64,000 nucleotides of DNA, taken from NCBI RefSeq assembly GCF_022631375.1, contig NZ_JALBGC010000007.1, positions 124,001-188,000 on the forward strand. Direction: 5' to 3'. Positions within the stretch are counted from its first letter, which is position 1. Every line of letters starts with the position of its first letter. Shown here piece by piece: positions 27,078 through 35,434 of this stretch. A program made the translations under genes and the position numbers. Source of the stretch: Hymenobacter cyanobacteriorum (GTDB lineage Bacteria > Bacteroidota > Bacteroidia > Cytophagales > Hymenobacteraceae). The notes below the pieces were generated by a model. It had not been told where the DNA came from and did no database searches. It worked only from the letters and a program-made list of their open reading frames with translations.

Positions 27078-27746
27078 ATGGCCGACATCAACATTCAACG
27101 CAAAAAAACGTCGCCCAGCCCGTGGCTGCTGGTGCTGCTGGCGGCCATAGTGCTGGCTGTGGCCGCCTACTTTTTCCTGCGGCCCGACCCGGCCGACGAG
27201 CCCGCGCCGCCCGCCGCCACCCCGGAGGCCGCTGCCCCCGGCACCGCCCCGGATACGCTGGCGGCCGCCGCTGCCGTGGACCAGGCCACGCGCCGGGCGG
27301 CCATCGACGCCATTCCGCAGGGCGATTCGGCTGGGAGCACCGAAACGGCCAGCTCGCTGGCTACCCAAGCGGCCAGCAGCCCCGCCGCACCCGACTATGC
27401 CCGCAACGGCCTGCAAAAGCTGGCTGGCGTGCTGGTTGCCCTGACTGACCGCGACGACCTGCGCGACCCCGCCGTGCTGGAGCAGCGCGACAACCTAACC
27501 AGTGCCACCGCCCGCCTCGACGAAGCCAGTGCCAGCCTGCGCCCTGGCTTCGTGGCGGCGGCCGGGCTTATTCAGGCCATGCAGCAAAAGGCTTACCCGG
27601 AGCTAGAATCGCAGGCCAACGACCTGGTGAGCCTGGCCGGGCAGCTCTCGGGCCGCAGTGCCACGGCCGCCGAGCAGCGCCAGAACCAGCAGTTTCTGAC
27701 GCAAGCCGCCGCCGCCGTGCGCGTGCTGGGCGAACCGAAGAATTAA
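27078..27746 (+). CDS. membrane-anchored hypothetical protein
   Basis: A 222-residue protein of unrecognised family. It has a short basic cytoplasmic N-terminus, one transmembrane helix (about 16-34, WLLVLLAAIVLAVAAYFFL), an Ala/Pro/Glu-rich low-complexity linker (35-110), then a helical periplasmic domain with SATARLDEASASLRPGF. It probably forms a unit with the PRC-barrel gene, from which it is separated by an inverted repeat. Confidence 0.7.
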   Translation: MADINIQRKKTSPSPWLLVLLAAIVLAVAAYFFLRPDPADEPAPPAATPEAAAPGTAPDTLAAAAAVDQATRRAAIDAIPQGDSAGSTETASSLATQAASSPAAPDYARNGLQKLAGVLVALTDRDDLRDPAVLEQRDNLTSATARLDEASASLRPGFVAAAGLIQAMQQKAYPELESQANDLVSLAGQLSGRSATAAEQRQNQQFLTQAAAAVRVLGEPKN

Positions 27747-27751
27747 TATTT

Positions 27752-27812
27752 AGTTGTCGGTTGTTCGTTGTCCGTTCAGCTGACAATCAACTGATAACGA
27801 ACAACCGACAAC
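27752..27812. repeat. inverted repeat in spacer before the PRC-barrel gene
   Basis: Arms 27753-27769 (GTTGTCGGTTGTTCGTT) and 27796-27812 are perfect 17-base complements with a 26-base loop. The element starts 6 bases after one stop and ends 6 bases before the next ATG. Confidence 0.85.
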
Positions 27813-27818
27813 CAGCCT

Positions 27819-28268
27819 ATGGAAACGCCCATTCTGCGCCGCCTGCGCGACCTCACCGATTTTGAAGTAGCCGACGACAACCCCGACGTGCGCAATTGGA
27901 CCGTGCGTGGCAACGACGGCCAGGCCCTGGGCACCGTGCACGAGCTGATTGTGGATGTGGAAGCCCTAAAAGTGCGCTACCTCGACGTAGAACTGGATAG
28001 CCGATTCAACCTCAACGAGCACGAAAACCACATTCTGCTGCCCATTGGCGCTGCTTCGCTCGACGAGGATGGCGACAACGTATTCGTGCCCGCGCTCAAT
28101 GCCGAGTCGGTGCTGAACTACCCGCCCTACGTCGAAATCCAGATTACCCGCGAGTACGAGGAGGCCATGCTGCGCGCGCTGGGCAAAGAGCCCGCCACCA
28201 ACCCGCGCTTCTACGAGCAGGACTCATTCGACACGGACAGCTTCTACAGCCGTCGCCGGGCTTCTTAG
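27819..28268 (+). CDS. PRC-barrel domain protein
   Basis: A 149-residue cytoplasmic protein. Residues about 20-95 form a PRC-barrel (VRNWTVRGNDGQALGTVHEL, then YLDVELDSRF), a fold seen in photosynthetic reaction centre H subunits and in RimM. Its role here is unknown, and stress or envelope function is only a guess. The acidic C-terminal tail ends in SRRRAS. Confidence 0.82.
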   Translation: METPILRRLRDLTDFEVADDNPDVRNWTVRGNDGQALGTVHELIVDVEALKVRYLDVELDSRFNLNEHENHILLPIGAASLDEDGDNVFVPALNAESVLNYPPYVEIQITREYEEAMLRALGKEPATNPRFYEQDSFDTDSFYSRRRAS

Positions 28269-28284
28269 AACCGCTTCGTATCAA

Positions 28285-29478
28285 TTACTGCCGTGCAATC
28301 TGCCGGGTGAGCACCTGTCCATCGGGCAGCCGCAGGCTGAGCACGTAGAGGCCCGGCGCGAGTCCGGCTGCTTCGATGCGCAGCGCACCCGCGCCCGCCG
28401 CCGTGCTGGTAATCGACACCTGCTGGCCCAGCATATCCTGACAGCGGATTTCCGTTGGCAATACGTTGCCGCTAATGAAAAACGCGTCGGCGCTGGGGTT
28501 GGGGTAAATGCTGAAGTCGGCCTCGGTGGCGCGGCGGGTAGCGGTGGCCGTGCGGTTGGACGTGGCCAGCCAAATGGTGGCATTGAGCAGCAGGCGGGCG
28601 TGGTCGCCGTTGGCTTCGGCGGCCCAGCCGTCATACAGGTTGTTGCCGGGGGCACCGGTGCCATCGTCGGGCGGCGAAGAGTCGCCGAGGGCCGCCACGC
28701 GGCCCCGGCCGTAGCGGGCGCGGGCCACAATGGCCCCGGCCGCGCCGGTAGTCGCCGCGCCGGGCTTGAACAGCACGCCGCGCACGCTGGCATTGGCGGT
28801 GGTATTCAGCGTAAGGCTGGCGCCGTTGTGGTATTCCATCGCCACCGGGTTGCCGGCGGGGCCGTGCAGCAGCGAATCGGTGGGAGCCACGGCGGCGCCC
28901 ACGCCGGTGGTGAACGTGAGGTTGTTGAGGTCGAAAGTGATGCCGAAGGGATTGGCGGGGCTAGCCGACGACATCAGGTCGTTCCAGATGGCCGGCGAGT
29001 CCCAGCCATCGCCGTTGCGGTCGGAGATGGTGTGGTCCGAAATCATGAACAGCCCGCCGCCGTTGCGCACGTAGTTCAGAATAGCGGTTTTTTCGGCGGT
29101 AGTGTAGCGCGTGTTGGGCTCGTCCACGATGTAGGCCGCGTAATTGCGCAGGTCCTGCGCATTGGTGGCGTCGCCATAGGTGATGCGGCCGCTACTAGGC
29201 AGGGTTTCGACCTGATAGCCGCGCTTTACCAGCGCAATGCCCCACGACGAAATCGCGCCCGTCCAGAAGCCCTCGGGTGTGTTGGCCGTGATGTTGCTCT
29301 GCGCGGGGGTGGGCAGGCGTTGCGGGCTGCCCGCTACGTCGGCGTCAATCACCCAGTCGGCATTACCGGCTGTTTGGGCTTTAGTGGCATCAAATAGAAT
29401 TTTAACGGCTTGCTGAGCTCGCGCCTGCGTGCCGGTGAACAGGCCGAAAGTGAGTAATAAAGCGTAGTGAAAGCGCAT
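28285..29478 (-). CDS. T9SS-secreted protein with type A sorting domain
   Basis: A 397-residue protein with a signal peptide (to about residue 21, ARAQQ). A central ThuA/glutamine-amidotransferase-like alpha/beta domain contains ILNYVRNGGGLFMISDHT near 130-150. A C-terminal sorting domain begins DFSIYPNPSADAFFISGN near 320 and ends GLYVLSLRLPDGQVLTRQIA. The C-terminal domain directs secretion by the type IX system and cell-surface attachment or release. No catalytic residues are confidently assigned. Confidence 0.82.
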   Translation of the reverse strand: MRFHYALLLTFGLFTGTQARAQQAVKILFDATKAQTAGNADWVIDADVAGSPQRLPTPAQSNITANTPEGFWTGAISSWGIALVKRGYQVETLPSSGRITYGDATNAQDLRNYAAYIVDEPNTRYTTAEKTAILNYVRNGGGLFMISDHTISDRNGDGWDSPAIWNDLMSSASPANPFGITFDLNNLTFTTGVGAAVAPTDSLLHGPAGNPVAMEYHNGASLTLNTTANASVRGVLFKPGAATTGAAGAIVARARYGRGRVAALGDSSPPDDGTGAPGNNLYDGWAAEANGDHARLLLNATIWLATSNRTATATRRATEADFSIYPNPSADAFFISGNVLPTEIRCQDMLGQQVSITSTAAGAGALRIEAAGLAPGLYVLSLRLPDGQVLTRQIARQ

Positions 29479-29545
29479 CCGTGTGGGAATTCAATGAGGG
29501 CGAAACCTTAAAGTTACAGAAATTTCGGCTAGCGAAAATATAAAT

Positions 29546-29592
29546 ATGCAAGAAGGCCCTGCCGAGCTTAGCTCAACAGGGCCTTCTTGCAT
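29546..29592 (-). terminator. terminator after hemH
   Basis: A perfect 16-base stem (29546-29561 with 29577-29592, ATGCAAGAAGGCCCTG and its complement) with a 15-base loop. On the minus strand it is followed by ATTTATATTTT. Confidence 0.8.
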
Positions 29593-29610
29593 GAGCTGGT
29601 TAGCCACGCT

Positions 29611-30657
29611 CTAATTCCGCCGAATCATCTCCGCCACGGCATCCACCCAGTAGGGCTCCGAGTTGAGCGAAGGGACCAGCTGCCAATGCTTGCCGCCGGC
29701 TTCCTCAAATAATTCCTTGAATTCCTCGCCCACTTCGATGGTCGTTTCCAGGCAGTCGGCCACGAAAGCGGGGGAGAAGGCCAGCACGTTATTGATGCCT
29801 TTGGCCGGGAATTCCTTGATGACTTCGTCGGTGTAGGGCTGCAGCCAGGGGTCGCGTAGGCGGCTTTGCAGGCGGCTCTGGAAGGTGACGGTATACTGGT
29901 CGTCGCGCAGGCCCAGCTCCTTGGCCAGCAGGCGCGAGGTGGCGAAGCACTGCGCCCGGTAGCAGTAGCGGTTGTTTTTGTTGTAACTGGCGCAGCAGGT
30001 GCCCAGCTTGCAGTAGCCCTTGAAGCTGCCCTTGAGCACGTGCCGCTCCGGAATGCCGTGGTAGCTGAACACGATGTGGTCGTAGTCGTGCTTGGCCATC
30101 TCGGCCTTGCCCCGCGCCGCGAAGCTGCCGATAAAGCCCGGGTCGTCGGCAAAAGTGCTGATAAAGCTGATGTTGGGCACTATCCACCAGTCTTTTACAA
30201 TGTCCATCACCTTCTCCTGCACCGAACCCGTGCTGGCCGACGCGTACTGCGGAAACAGCGGCAGCACGATGATGCGGTCCACGGCCGCGTCGCGCAGTTC
30301 CTCCAGCGCCTTTTCGATGCTGGGTTTCTGGTAGCGCATCCCGAAGGCCACCACATAATCCTTGCCCAGCACTTCCTTCAGCCGGGCCTGCAAATCGAGC
30401 CCGTGAAAGAGCAGGGGCGAGCCTCGTTCCGCATCCCAGAGCTGCTGGTAGATTTTGGCCGACTTTGGCGCCCGCAGCGGCACAATAATGCCCTGAAACA
30501 GCGGGTAGCGAATAGCAGCGGCCATATCAATCACACGGCTGTCGGTGAGGAATTCGTTGAGGTAGCGGCGCACATCGGGCGTGCTGGGCGAGTCGGGCGT
30601 GCCGAGGTTGACGAGGAGCACGCCAATGCGGCGGCCGGGAGTAGCGGGAGAATTCAT
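29611..30657 (-). CDS. hemH: ferrochelatase
   Basis: Inserts ferrous iron in protoporphyrin IX (or coproporphyrin III). At 348 residues, the N-terminal GVLLVNLGTPDSPSTPDVRRY, the catalytic-His motif VFSYHGIPERH near 200 and the C-terminal EVGEEFKELFEEAGG are family hallmarks. A Cys-rich stretch (GYCKLGTCCASY) near 215 is of the kind that co-ordinates a 2Fe-2S cluster in some ferrochelatases, although the residue spacing differs from the C-terminal cluster of the human enzyme. No other heme genes are nearby. Confidence 0.95.
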   Translation of the reverse strand: MNSPATPGRRIGVLLVNLGTPDSPSTPDVRRYLNEFLTDSRVIDMAAAIRYPLFQGIIVPLRAPKSAKIYQQLWDAERGSPLLFHGLDLQARLKEVLGKDYVVAFGMRYQKPSIEKALEELRDAAVDRIIVLPLFPQYASASTGSVQEKVMDIVKDWWIVPNISFISTFADDPGFIGSFAARGKAEMAKHDYDHIVFSYHGIPERHVLKGSFKGYCKLGTCCASYNKNNRYCYRAQCFATSRLLAKELGLRDDQYTVTFQSRLQSRLRDPWLQPYTDEVIKEFPAKGINNVLAFSPAFVADCLETTIEVGEEFKELFEEAGGKHWQLVPSLNSEPYWVDAVAEMIRRN

Positions 30658-30687
30658 TAGGGCAAAGTTCGGGAGCAGGCAGTGGAG

Positions 30688-30754
30688 TGTAGCGCGGACT
30701 TTGTAGTCCGCGAGTCTGGCGGTAAAACTCGCGGACTACAAAGTCCGCGCTACA
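30688..30754. repeat. perfect 28-bp inverted repeat (GTAGCGCGGACT family)
   Basis: Arms 30688-30715 and 30727-30754 are perfect complements over 28 bases with an 11-base loop. They contain TGTAGCGCGGACTTTGTAGT. The element lies between the divergent hemH and era genes. Related copies lie at 33845-33880 and 46736-46762. Confidence 0.95.
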
Positions 30755-30852
30755 GCATCCGCCCAGCAAACAGCCGGCAAGCAGCATGGTTTCATCCAGC
30801 CCGTCGCTGGCCCGATTTCCGCCCCACCCTAGCTTTTCCGACGCGAAAGCCG

Positions 30853-30860
30853 TACCTTTG
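30853..30860 (+). promoter_or_regulatory. -7 box TACCTTTG of era
   Basis: A TAnnTTTG match 27 bases before the GTG start of era. No clear TTG at -33. Confidence 0.5.
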
Positions 30861-30887
30861 CGGCCCTGATTATCAAACCCATCCATC

Positions 30888-31784
30888 GTGAACCCCGAAA
30901 CTAAACCCCACCGCGCCGGCTTCGTGAGCATCATTGGCAAGCCCAACGTGGGCAAGTCCACGCTCATGAACGCGCTGGTGGGCGAGCGGCTCAGCATCGT
31001 CACGAGCAAGGCCCAGACCACGCGCCACCGCATCCTGGGCATTCTCAACGGCGATGATTTCCAGCTGATTTATTCCGACACGCCCGGCATCATCCAGCCC
31101 AAATACGAGCTGCACAATGCCATGATGTCGTTTGTGTACTCGTCGCTCGAAGATGCCGACGTGGTGCTCTTCGTGACGGACATCTACGAAAAGCACGACG
31201 AGGAGCCCGTAGTCGAGCGCCTGCGCAAAATGGTGGACACGCCCATCATCCTGCTCGTCAACAAAATCGACCAAGCCGACCAGGCCGAAGTGGAAGCCAA
31301 ACTGGCCTACTGGAAAGAGCAGCTACCCAACGCCGCCGAAGTCCTGCCTATCTCGGCCCTCAACCACTTCGGCACCGACGGCGTGCTGCAGCTGGTGCTG
31401 GAGCGCCTGCCCGTGCATCCGCCATACTACCCAAAGGACGAGCTAACCGACAAGCCCGAGCGCTTTTTTGCCGCCGAAATGGTGCGCGAAAAAATCTTCA
31501 AGCTCTACAAAAAGGAAATTCCATACAGCTGCGAAGTTGTAATTGAAGAGTTCAAGGAAGAAGAGGCCATCATCCGTATTCGCGGCATCATCTACGTCGA
31601 GCGCAGCAGCCAGAAGGGCATCGTTATCGGCCAGGGCGGCGAGGCGCTGAAGAAAGTAGGCACCTGGGCGCGCGAGGAAATGGAGAAATTCTTCCTCAAA
31701 AAGGTGTTCCTCGAGCTACACGTGAAAGTGAACGAGAACTGGCGCACCGATGCGAAAGCATTGAGCCGGTTTGGTTATCAATAA
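30888..31784 (+). CDS. era: GTPase Era
   Basis: An essential GTPase that binds the 3' end of 16S rRNA during 30S assembly. At 298 residues it has G1 GKPNVGKS near 17-24, G3 DTPG, G4 NKID and a C-terminal KH domain with VIGQGGEALKKVGTWAREEM. The GTG at 30888 is supported by the -7 box placed 27 bases upstream. It precedes a second ribosome-assembly GTPase, der. Confidence 0.96.
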   Translation: MNPETKPHRAGFVSIIGKPNVGKSTLMNALVGERLSIVTSKAQTTRHRILGILNGDDFQLIYSDTPGIIQPKYELHNAMMSFVYSSLEDADVVLFVTDIYEKHDEEPVVERLRKMVDTPIILLVNKIDQADQAEVEAKLAYWKEQLPNAAEVLPISALNHFGTDGVLQLVLERLPVHPPYYPKDELTDKPERFFAAEMVREKIFKLYKKEIPYSCEVVIEEFKEEEAIIRIRGIIYVERSSQKGIVIGQGGEALKKVGTWAREEMEKFFLKKVFLELHVKVNENWRTDAKALSRFGYQ

Positions 31785-31789
31785 TAGTT

Positions 31790-31891
31790 TGTCATCCTGA
31801 GCGGAGCGAAGGACCTTATCACGCTCGCACCGCTTTGGTTGCTGCAAATCGTTCAGCAGTGAAAAGGTCCTTCGCTGCGCTCAGGATGACA
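31790..31891. repeat. inverted repeat (TGTCATCCTGAGCGG family) between era and der
   Basis: Arms 31790-31817 and 31864-31891 match at 27 of 28 positions. They carry the CGAAGGACC / GGTCCTTCG words, with a 46-base central segment. The element starts 6 bases after the era stop. Confidence 0.92.
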
Positions 31892-31976
31892 GAGAAAATA
31901 CATTCCGACCATCTATAACTAACACACCCCGGGCACTGCCGAATCTAGGTCGGGTCGGCGGCTGGGGCCACATATC

Positions 31977-33305
31977 ATGTCAAAGCAAAACACGGTTGCC
32001 ATCGTAGGGCGGCCCAACGTGGGCAAATCCACGCTTTTCAACCGCCTCGTGGGCCAGCGCAAGGCCATCATGGACAACGAGAGCGGCGTTACCCGCGACC
32101 GCCACTACGGCTACGGCGACTGGATTGGCAAGAATTTCACCGTGATTGACACAGGTGGGTACGTGCACAATTCGGAAGATATTTTCGAGGGCGAAATCAA
32201 CAAGCAGGTGAAACTGGCCATTGAAGAGGCCGATGTGGTGCTCTTCATGGTGGATGCCGACGCCGGCGTGCACGGCCTCGACGAGGAGTTTGCACACGTG
32301 CTGCGCCGCTACATGGGCAAAAAGCCCATCTACCTGGTGGCCAACAAGGCCGACACCAACCTGCGCGCCAACGGCGTGGGCGAGTTCTATGCGCTGGGCC
32401 TGGGCGATGCCGAAATCTTCGCCATCAGCAGCCAGAACGGCCACGGCACTGGCGAATTGCTCGACGCCGTGGTAAGCCACTTCGACGACCCCGGCATCGA
32501 AGAGCCCGAGTCGGAAATCCCGCGCATTGCCGTGGTGGGCCGCCCCAACGTGGGCAAATCCAGCCTCGTGAACCTGCTGCTCGGCGAAGACCGCAGCATC
32601 GTGACCGACATTGCCGGCACCACCCGCGACTCGATTTCGGCCCGTTACAATGCCTTCGGCAAGGAGTTCATTCTGGTCGATACCGCCGGCCTGCGCCGCA
32701 AAGCCAAGGTGAGCGAGGATGTAGAATTCTACGCCAACATGCGCAGCCTGCGCGCCCTGGAGGAGGCCGACGTCTGCATCGTGATGCTCGACGCCAGTCG
32801 CGGCATCGAGGCCCAGGACGTGAACATCATCACCCTGGCCGACAAGAACCGCAAAGGCATTGTGATTCTGGTGAATAAGTGGGATTTGGTGGAGAACAAA
32901 GACACCAACACGGCCAAGGAGTTCGAGGCGAAAATCCTCGAAAAGATTGCGCCCATCTCCTACATCCCCGTCATCTTCATCTCGGTGCTGAACAAGCAGC
33001 GCGTGCACAAGGCCATCGAAACGGCCATCGAAGTGTATCACAACAAGCGTCGCAAAATTCCGACCTCTCAGCTCAACGACGTGATGCTGAAGGAGATTGA
33101 GAAGTACGGCCCGCCCGCGCTCAAGGGCAAGATGATTCGCATCAAGTACGTGACGCAGCTGCCCACGCACAACCCCGTGTTTGCCTTCTTCGCCAACCTG
33201 CCGCAGTACGTGCAAACCAACTACACGCGCTACCTCGAAAACCGGATGCGCGAGCATTTCGACTTCACGGGCGTACCCATCGGCATTGTGTTCCGCAAAA
33301 AATAG
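31977..33305 (+). CDS. der: ribosome-associated GTPase Der (EngA)
   Basis: Acts in late 50S subunit assembly. The 442-residue protein has two tandem GTPase domains: GRPNVGKSTLFNRLVG near 11-26 and GRPNVGKSSLVNLLLG near 187-202, each followed by its DTG/DTAG switch and NKAD/NKWD motif. A KH-like C-terminal domain contains PPALKGKMIRIKY. The double-G-domain architecture is unique to Der. Its terminator lies at 33315. Confidence 0.97.
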   Translation: MSKQNTVAIVGRPNVGKSTLFNRLVGQRKAIMDNESGVTRDRHYGYGDWIGKNFTVIDTGGYVHNSEDIFEGEINKQVKLAIEEADVVLFMVDADAGVHGLDEEFAHVLRRYMGKKPIYLVANKADTNLRANGVGEFYALGLGDAEIFAISSQNGHGTGELLDAVVSHFDDPGIEEPESEIPRIAVVGRPNVGKSSLVNLLLGEDRSIVTDIAGTTRDSISARYNAFGKEFILVDTAGLRRKAKVSEDVEFYANMRSLRALEEADVCIVMLDASRGIEAQDVNIITLADKNRKGIVILVNKWDLVENKDTNTAKEFEAKILEKIAPISYIPVIFISVLNKQRVHKAIETAIEVYHNKRRKIPTSQLNDVMLKEIEKYGPPALKGKMIRIKYVTQLPTHNPVFAFFANLPQYVQTNYTRYLENRMREHFDFTGVPIGIVFRKK

Positions 33306-33314
33306 GTTCTGAGG

Positions 33315-33353
33315 ATTTGTGAAGCGGTTTTATAAAAACTTCACAAATTTTTT
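33315..33353 (+). terminator. terminator after der
   Basis: ATTTGTGAAG / CTTCACAAAT stem (33315-33324, 33339-33348) followed by TTTTTAT, 9 bases past the stop. Confidence 0.75.
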
Positions 33354-33471
33354 ATTCGGGGCGGGTTACCTCTACCGTGTGTGGGTATAAAGCCCCGAAT
33401 TTGAAATTTTGCTTCGGCTAAAACTTCAGAAGTTGCCTGAAATCTCACCCCAACATTTAACAAAAAACAAG

Positions 33472-33735
33472 ATGAAAAAAGTATTGTTCCTCGCCCTGGC
33501 TGCCGCTTCGTTCTCGTTCACCGCTTGCGAAAGCAAGAAAGAAGAGGCTGTTGAGCAGCAAGCTGAAAACGTAGAAGCTGCTGGCGAAGCCAAAGCTGAC
33601 GCTATGGAAGACAAGGCTGACGCCGTACGTGACTCGGCTGATGCTAAGTCGGACGCTATGGAGAACGCCGCTGACAAAATGGCTCCCGCCGGCGCTACCG
33701 AAACCACCACCACCACGACCGAGGTTAAGAAGTAA
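33472..33735 (+). CDS. small amphipathic-helix lipoprotein
   Basis: An 87-residue lipoprotein: lipobox SFTAC with Cys near 19, then one long helix made of repeated Ala-Asp/Lys units (GEAKADAMEDKADAVRDSAD, then DAKSDAMENAADK). The tail has six Thr in a row and ends EVKK. It is comparable in design to Lpp-like or LEA-like helical proteins, but no family is recognised. Composition is less GC-rich than its neighbours. It is monocistronic: the der terminator lies upstream and its own terminator downstream. Confidence 0.75.
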   Translation: MKKVLFLALAAASFSFTACESKKEEAVEQQAENVEAAGEAKADAMEDKADAVRDSADAKSDAMENAADKMAPAGATETTTTTTEVKK

Positions 33736-33754
33736 TTCTTGCTAATTTGGTGTA

Positions 33755-33789
33755 AAAAAAAGCCTCTCCGGTAACGGAGAGGCTTTTTT
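33755..33789 (+). terminator. terminator after small lipoprotein
   Basis: AAGCCTCTCCG / CGGAGAGGCTT stem with a GTAA tetraloop, A-run before and T-run after. Confidence 0.9.
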
Positions 33790-33844
33790 GTGTTTGGGGC
33801 TGTCGCGTGGACTCTGTATTCCGCGTCAGGAAAGGTTTGTTGGG

Positions 33845-33880
33845 GTAGCGTGGATACGCGGACCGTAAAGTCCGCGCTAC
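33845..33880. repeat. degenerate GTAGCG...CGCTAC repeat overlapping a stop codon
   Basis: GTAGCG and CGCGGAC pair with GTCCGCGCTAC. It is a decayed relative of the 30688 element. The TAG stop (33877-33879, minus strand) of the adjacent gene lies inside the right end. Confidence 0.75.
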
Positions 33881-34461
33881 AGCTCGGTTTCGGGCAAGCC
33901 CAGCCGCCGGTTCAGCAGGTTATCCACTACCTCGAACAGGCGGCGGGGCTCGTAGGTGCGCCAGGGAAGGTCGTCGAGCTGGCCGCCGAAATTGATGTAG
34001 TTATCCACGTTGTACTGCTTCATCTCGCGCAGCACGTGTTCCTGAAAATTCACGCCGGCAATCCAGCCATCCTCCACGTCCTCGTACCATTCTTCGTAGT
34101 ACGAGTCGTCGGAGCCGTGGAAGTTGAACACGTTTTCGCCGATGAGGATGAACTTGCGGATGCCCTCGTGGGTGAGAATATCGATGATATTCCGCTTGAG
34201 CTCCATGATGTCGTTTTCGATGGCATCGTTCCATTCGCCAATGAATTCGAGCACGGCAATGCCCAACTCATAATCGGCAAACAGGATTTTGAAGAACAGC
34301 GTATCCGACCCCAGGCTGTCCCACTGCGGGTGGATGTAGTAGCCGTAGATGGTGTTGGTGTAGGTGTCGAGGCTGTTTTCGGTTTCGAAAAGTGGCGAGC
34401 GAGGGTCTTCAGAAGCAGAGTACTGCTCAATCCAGTTGTAGTGCGGCTCGATGGTGTGCAT
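33877..34461 (-). CDS. conserved hypothetical protein
   Basis: A 194-residue soluble acidic protein of no recognised function, rich in Tyr/Trp/Asp (YYEEWYEDVEDGW near 125). A central segment, RKFILIGENVFNFHGSDDSY, suggests an alpha/beta fold. It contains no signal peptide. Its stop codon lies within one repeat element and the spacer to the upstream murQ gene is another, so it is the last gene of the murQ group. Start MHTIEPHYNW is chosen over a start six codons upstream. Confidence 0.75.
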   Translation of the reverse strand: MHTIEPHYNWIEQYSASEDPRSPLFETENSLDTYTNTIYGYYIHPQWDSLGSDTLFFKILFADYELGIAVLEFIGEWNDAIENDIMELKRNIIDILTHEGIRKFILIGENVFNFHGSDDSYYEEWYEDVEDGWIAGVNFQEHVLREMKQYNVDNYINFGGQLDDLPWRTYEPRRLFEVVDNLLNRRLGLPETEL

Positions 34462-34468
34462 AGGGCAA

Positions 34469-34572
34469 GTAGAGCACACGTTTTAGCTTGTGCCTCTCTA
34501 GAAACGCCGAAGGCCCCGAATCGTTCGCCCGAAAAAATAAGCCCGTGAGGCACAAGCTAAAGCATGTGCTAC
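34469..34572. repeat. inverted repeat (TTTTAGCTTGTGCCTC family) filling murQ-hypothetical spacer
   Basis: Arms 34469-34496 and 34547-34572 pair through AGCTTGTGCCTC and GAGGCACAAGCT, with less perfect outer ends. The murQ TAG stop (34569-34571) lies inside the arm nearest to it. Confidence 0.85.
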
Positions 34573-35369
34573 GCGCGAGCATCCAGCGCTGCGCGCACGC
34601 TGCCATGCCGCTTCAGCAGCTCTGCCGCCTCCGCTTGCCCGATGCCGAGCTCATCCATCAGCATGCGCTCGCCGCGGTCCACCAGCTTCACGTTGGAGAG
34701 CTTCATGTCGACCATCTTGTTGCCGCGCACGTAGCCCAGGCGAATAAACGTGGCCGTAGTGAGCATATTAAGCGCCATTTTCTGGGCCGACCCGGCTTTC
34801 AGGCGGGTGCTGCCCGTGATGAATTCCGGCCCCGTCACCACTTCTACCGGAAACTCGGCCGCCGCCGCCACCGCCGAACCGGCGTTGCACACCACGCAAC
34901 CGGTCGCCACACCGGCCGCCCGCGCCCGCTGCAGCCCGCCAATCACGTAGGGCGTGCGGCCCGAAGCGGCAATGCCCACCAGCACGTCTTTCGCGCTGAT
35001 ATTGTGCTGCTGCAAGTCAAACCAGGCCTGTTCAGCGTCGTCTTCGGCTCCCTCTACTGCTACCCGAATGGCGCCGTCACCGCCCGCCATGATGCCCACC
35101 ACCATCTCGGCCGGCACCCCGAACGTGGGCGGGCATTCCGAAGCATCCACTACGCCCAGCCGCCCGCTGGTGCCCGCTCCGATGTAGAACAGCCGCCCGC
35201 CGTCGCGCAGCCGGGCTACCGTGGCTTCCACCAACGCCTCAATCTGCGGCAGGGCTTTGGCCACGGTTTCGGGCACGGTGCGGTCGAGCTGGTTCATGCC
35301 AGCCAGCAGCTCAGTGGTCGACAGCGTTTCGAGGTGGTTGAATTCGGAGGGTGCTTCGGTGGTCATCAT
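34569..35369 (-). CDS. murQ: N-acetylmuramic acid 6-phosphate etherase
   Basis: Cleaves the lactyl ether of MurNAc-6-P to give GlcNAc-6-P during peptidoglycan recycling. At 266 residues, the SIS fold shows GRLFYIGAGTSGRLGVVDAS near 60-78, the catalytic region ECPPTFG, GIAASGRTPYVIGGL and the helical C-terminal domain. Start MMTTEAPSEFNHLET is chosen; one more ATG lies one codon later. It is grouped with the arginase-like and cytochrome b5-like genes, whose link to cell-wall recycling is unclear. Confidence 0.94.
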   Translation of the reverse strand: MMTTEAPSEFNHLETLSTTELLAGMNQLDRTVPETVAKALPQIEALVEATVARLRDGGRLFYIGAGTSGRLGVVDASECPPTFGVPAEMVVGIMAGGDGAIRVAVEGAEDDAEQAWFDLQQHNISAKDVLVGIAASGRTPYVIGGLQRARAAGVATGCVVCNAGSAVAAAAEFPVEVVTGPEFITGSTRLKAGSAQKMALNMLTTATFIRLGYVRGNKMVDMKLSNVKLVDRGERMLMDELGIGQAEAAELLKRHGSVRAALDARA

Positions 35370-35372
35370 CGT

Positions 35373-35395
35373 GTAGAACATGCTTTAGCTTGTTC
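35373..35395. repeat. single arm of the TTTAGCTTGT repeat before murQ
   Basis: GTAGAACATGCTTTAGCTTG matches the arm of the element at 34469-34572 and sits 3 bases before the murQ start. No partner arm was seen. Confidence 0.75.
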
Positions 35396-35434
35396 AATAA
35401 ATGGTTTTGGGCGTCAATCAGGAAAAGGCCTGCT

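Noticed and set aside
31980..33257. 425-codon open frame antisense to der
   Set aside because: Der is unambiguous; antisense frame is low-complexity.
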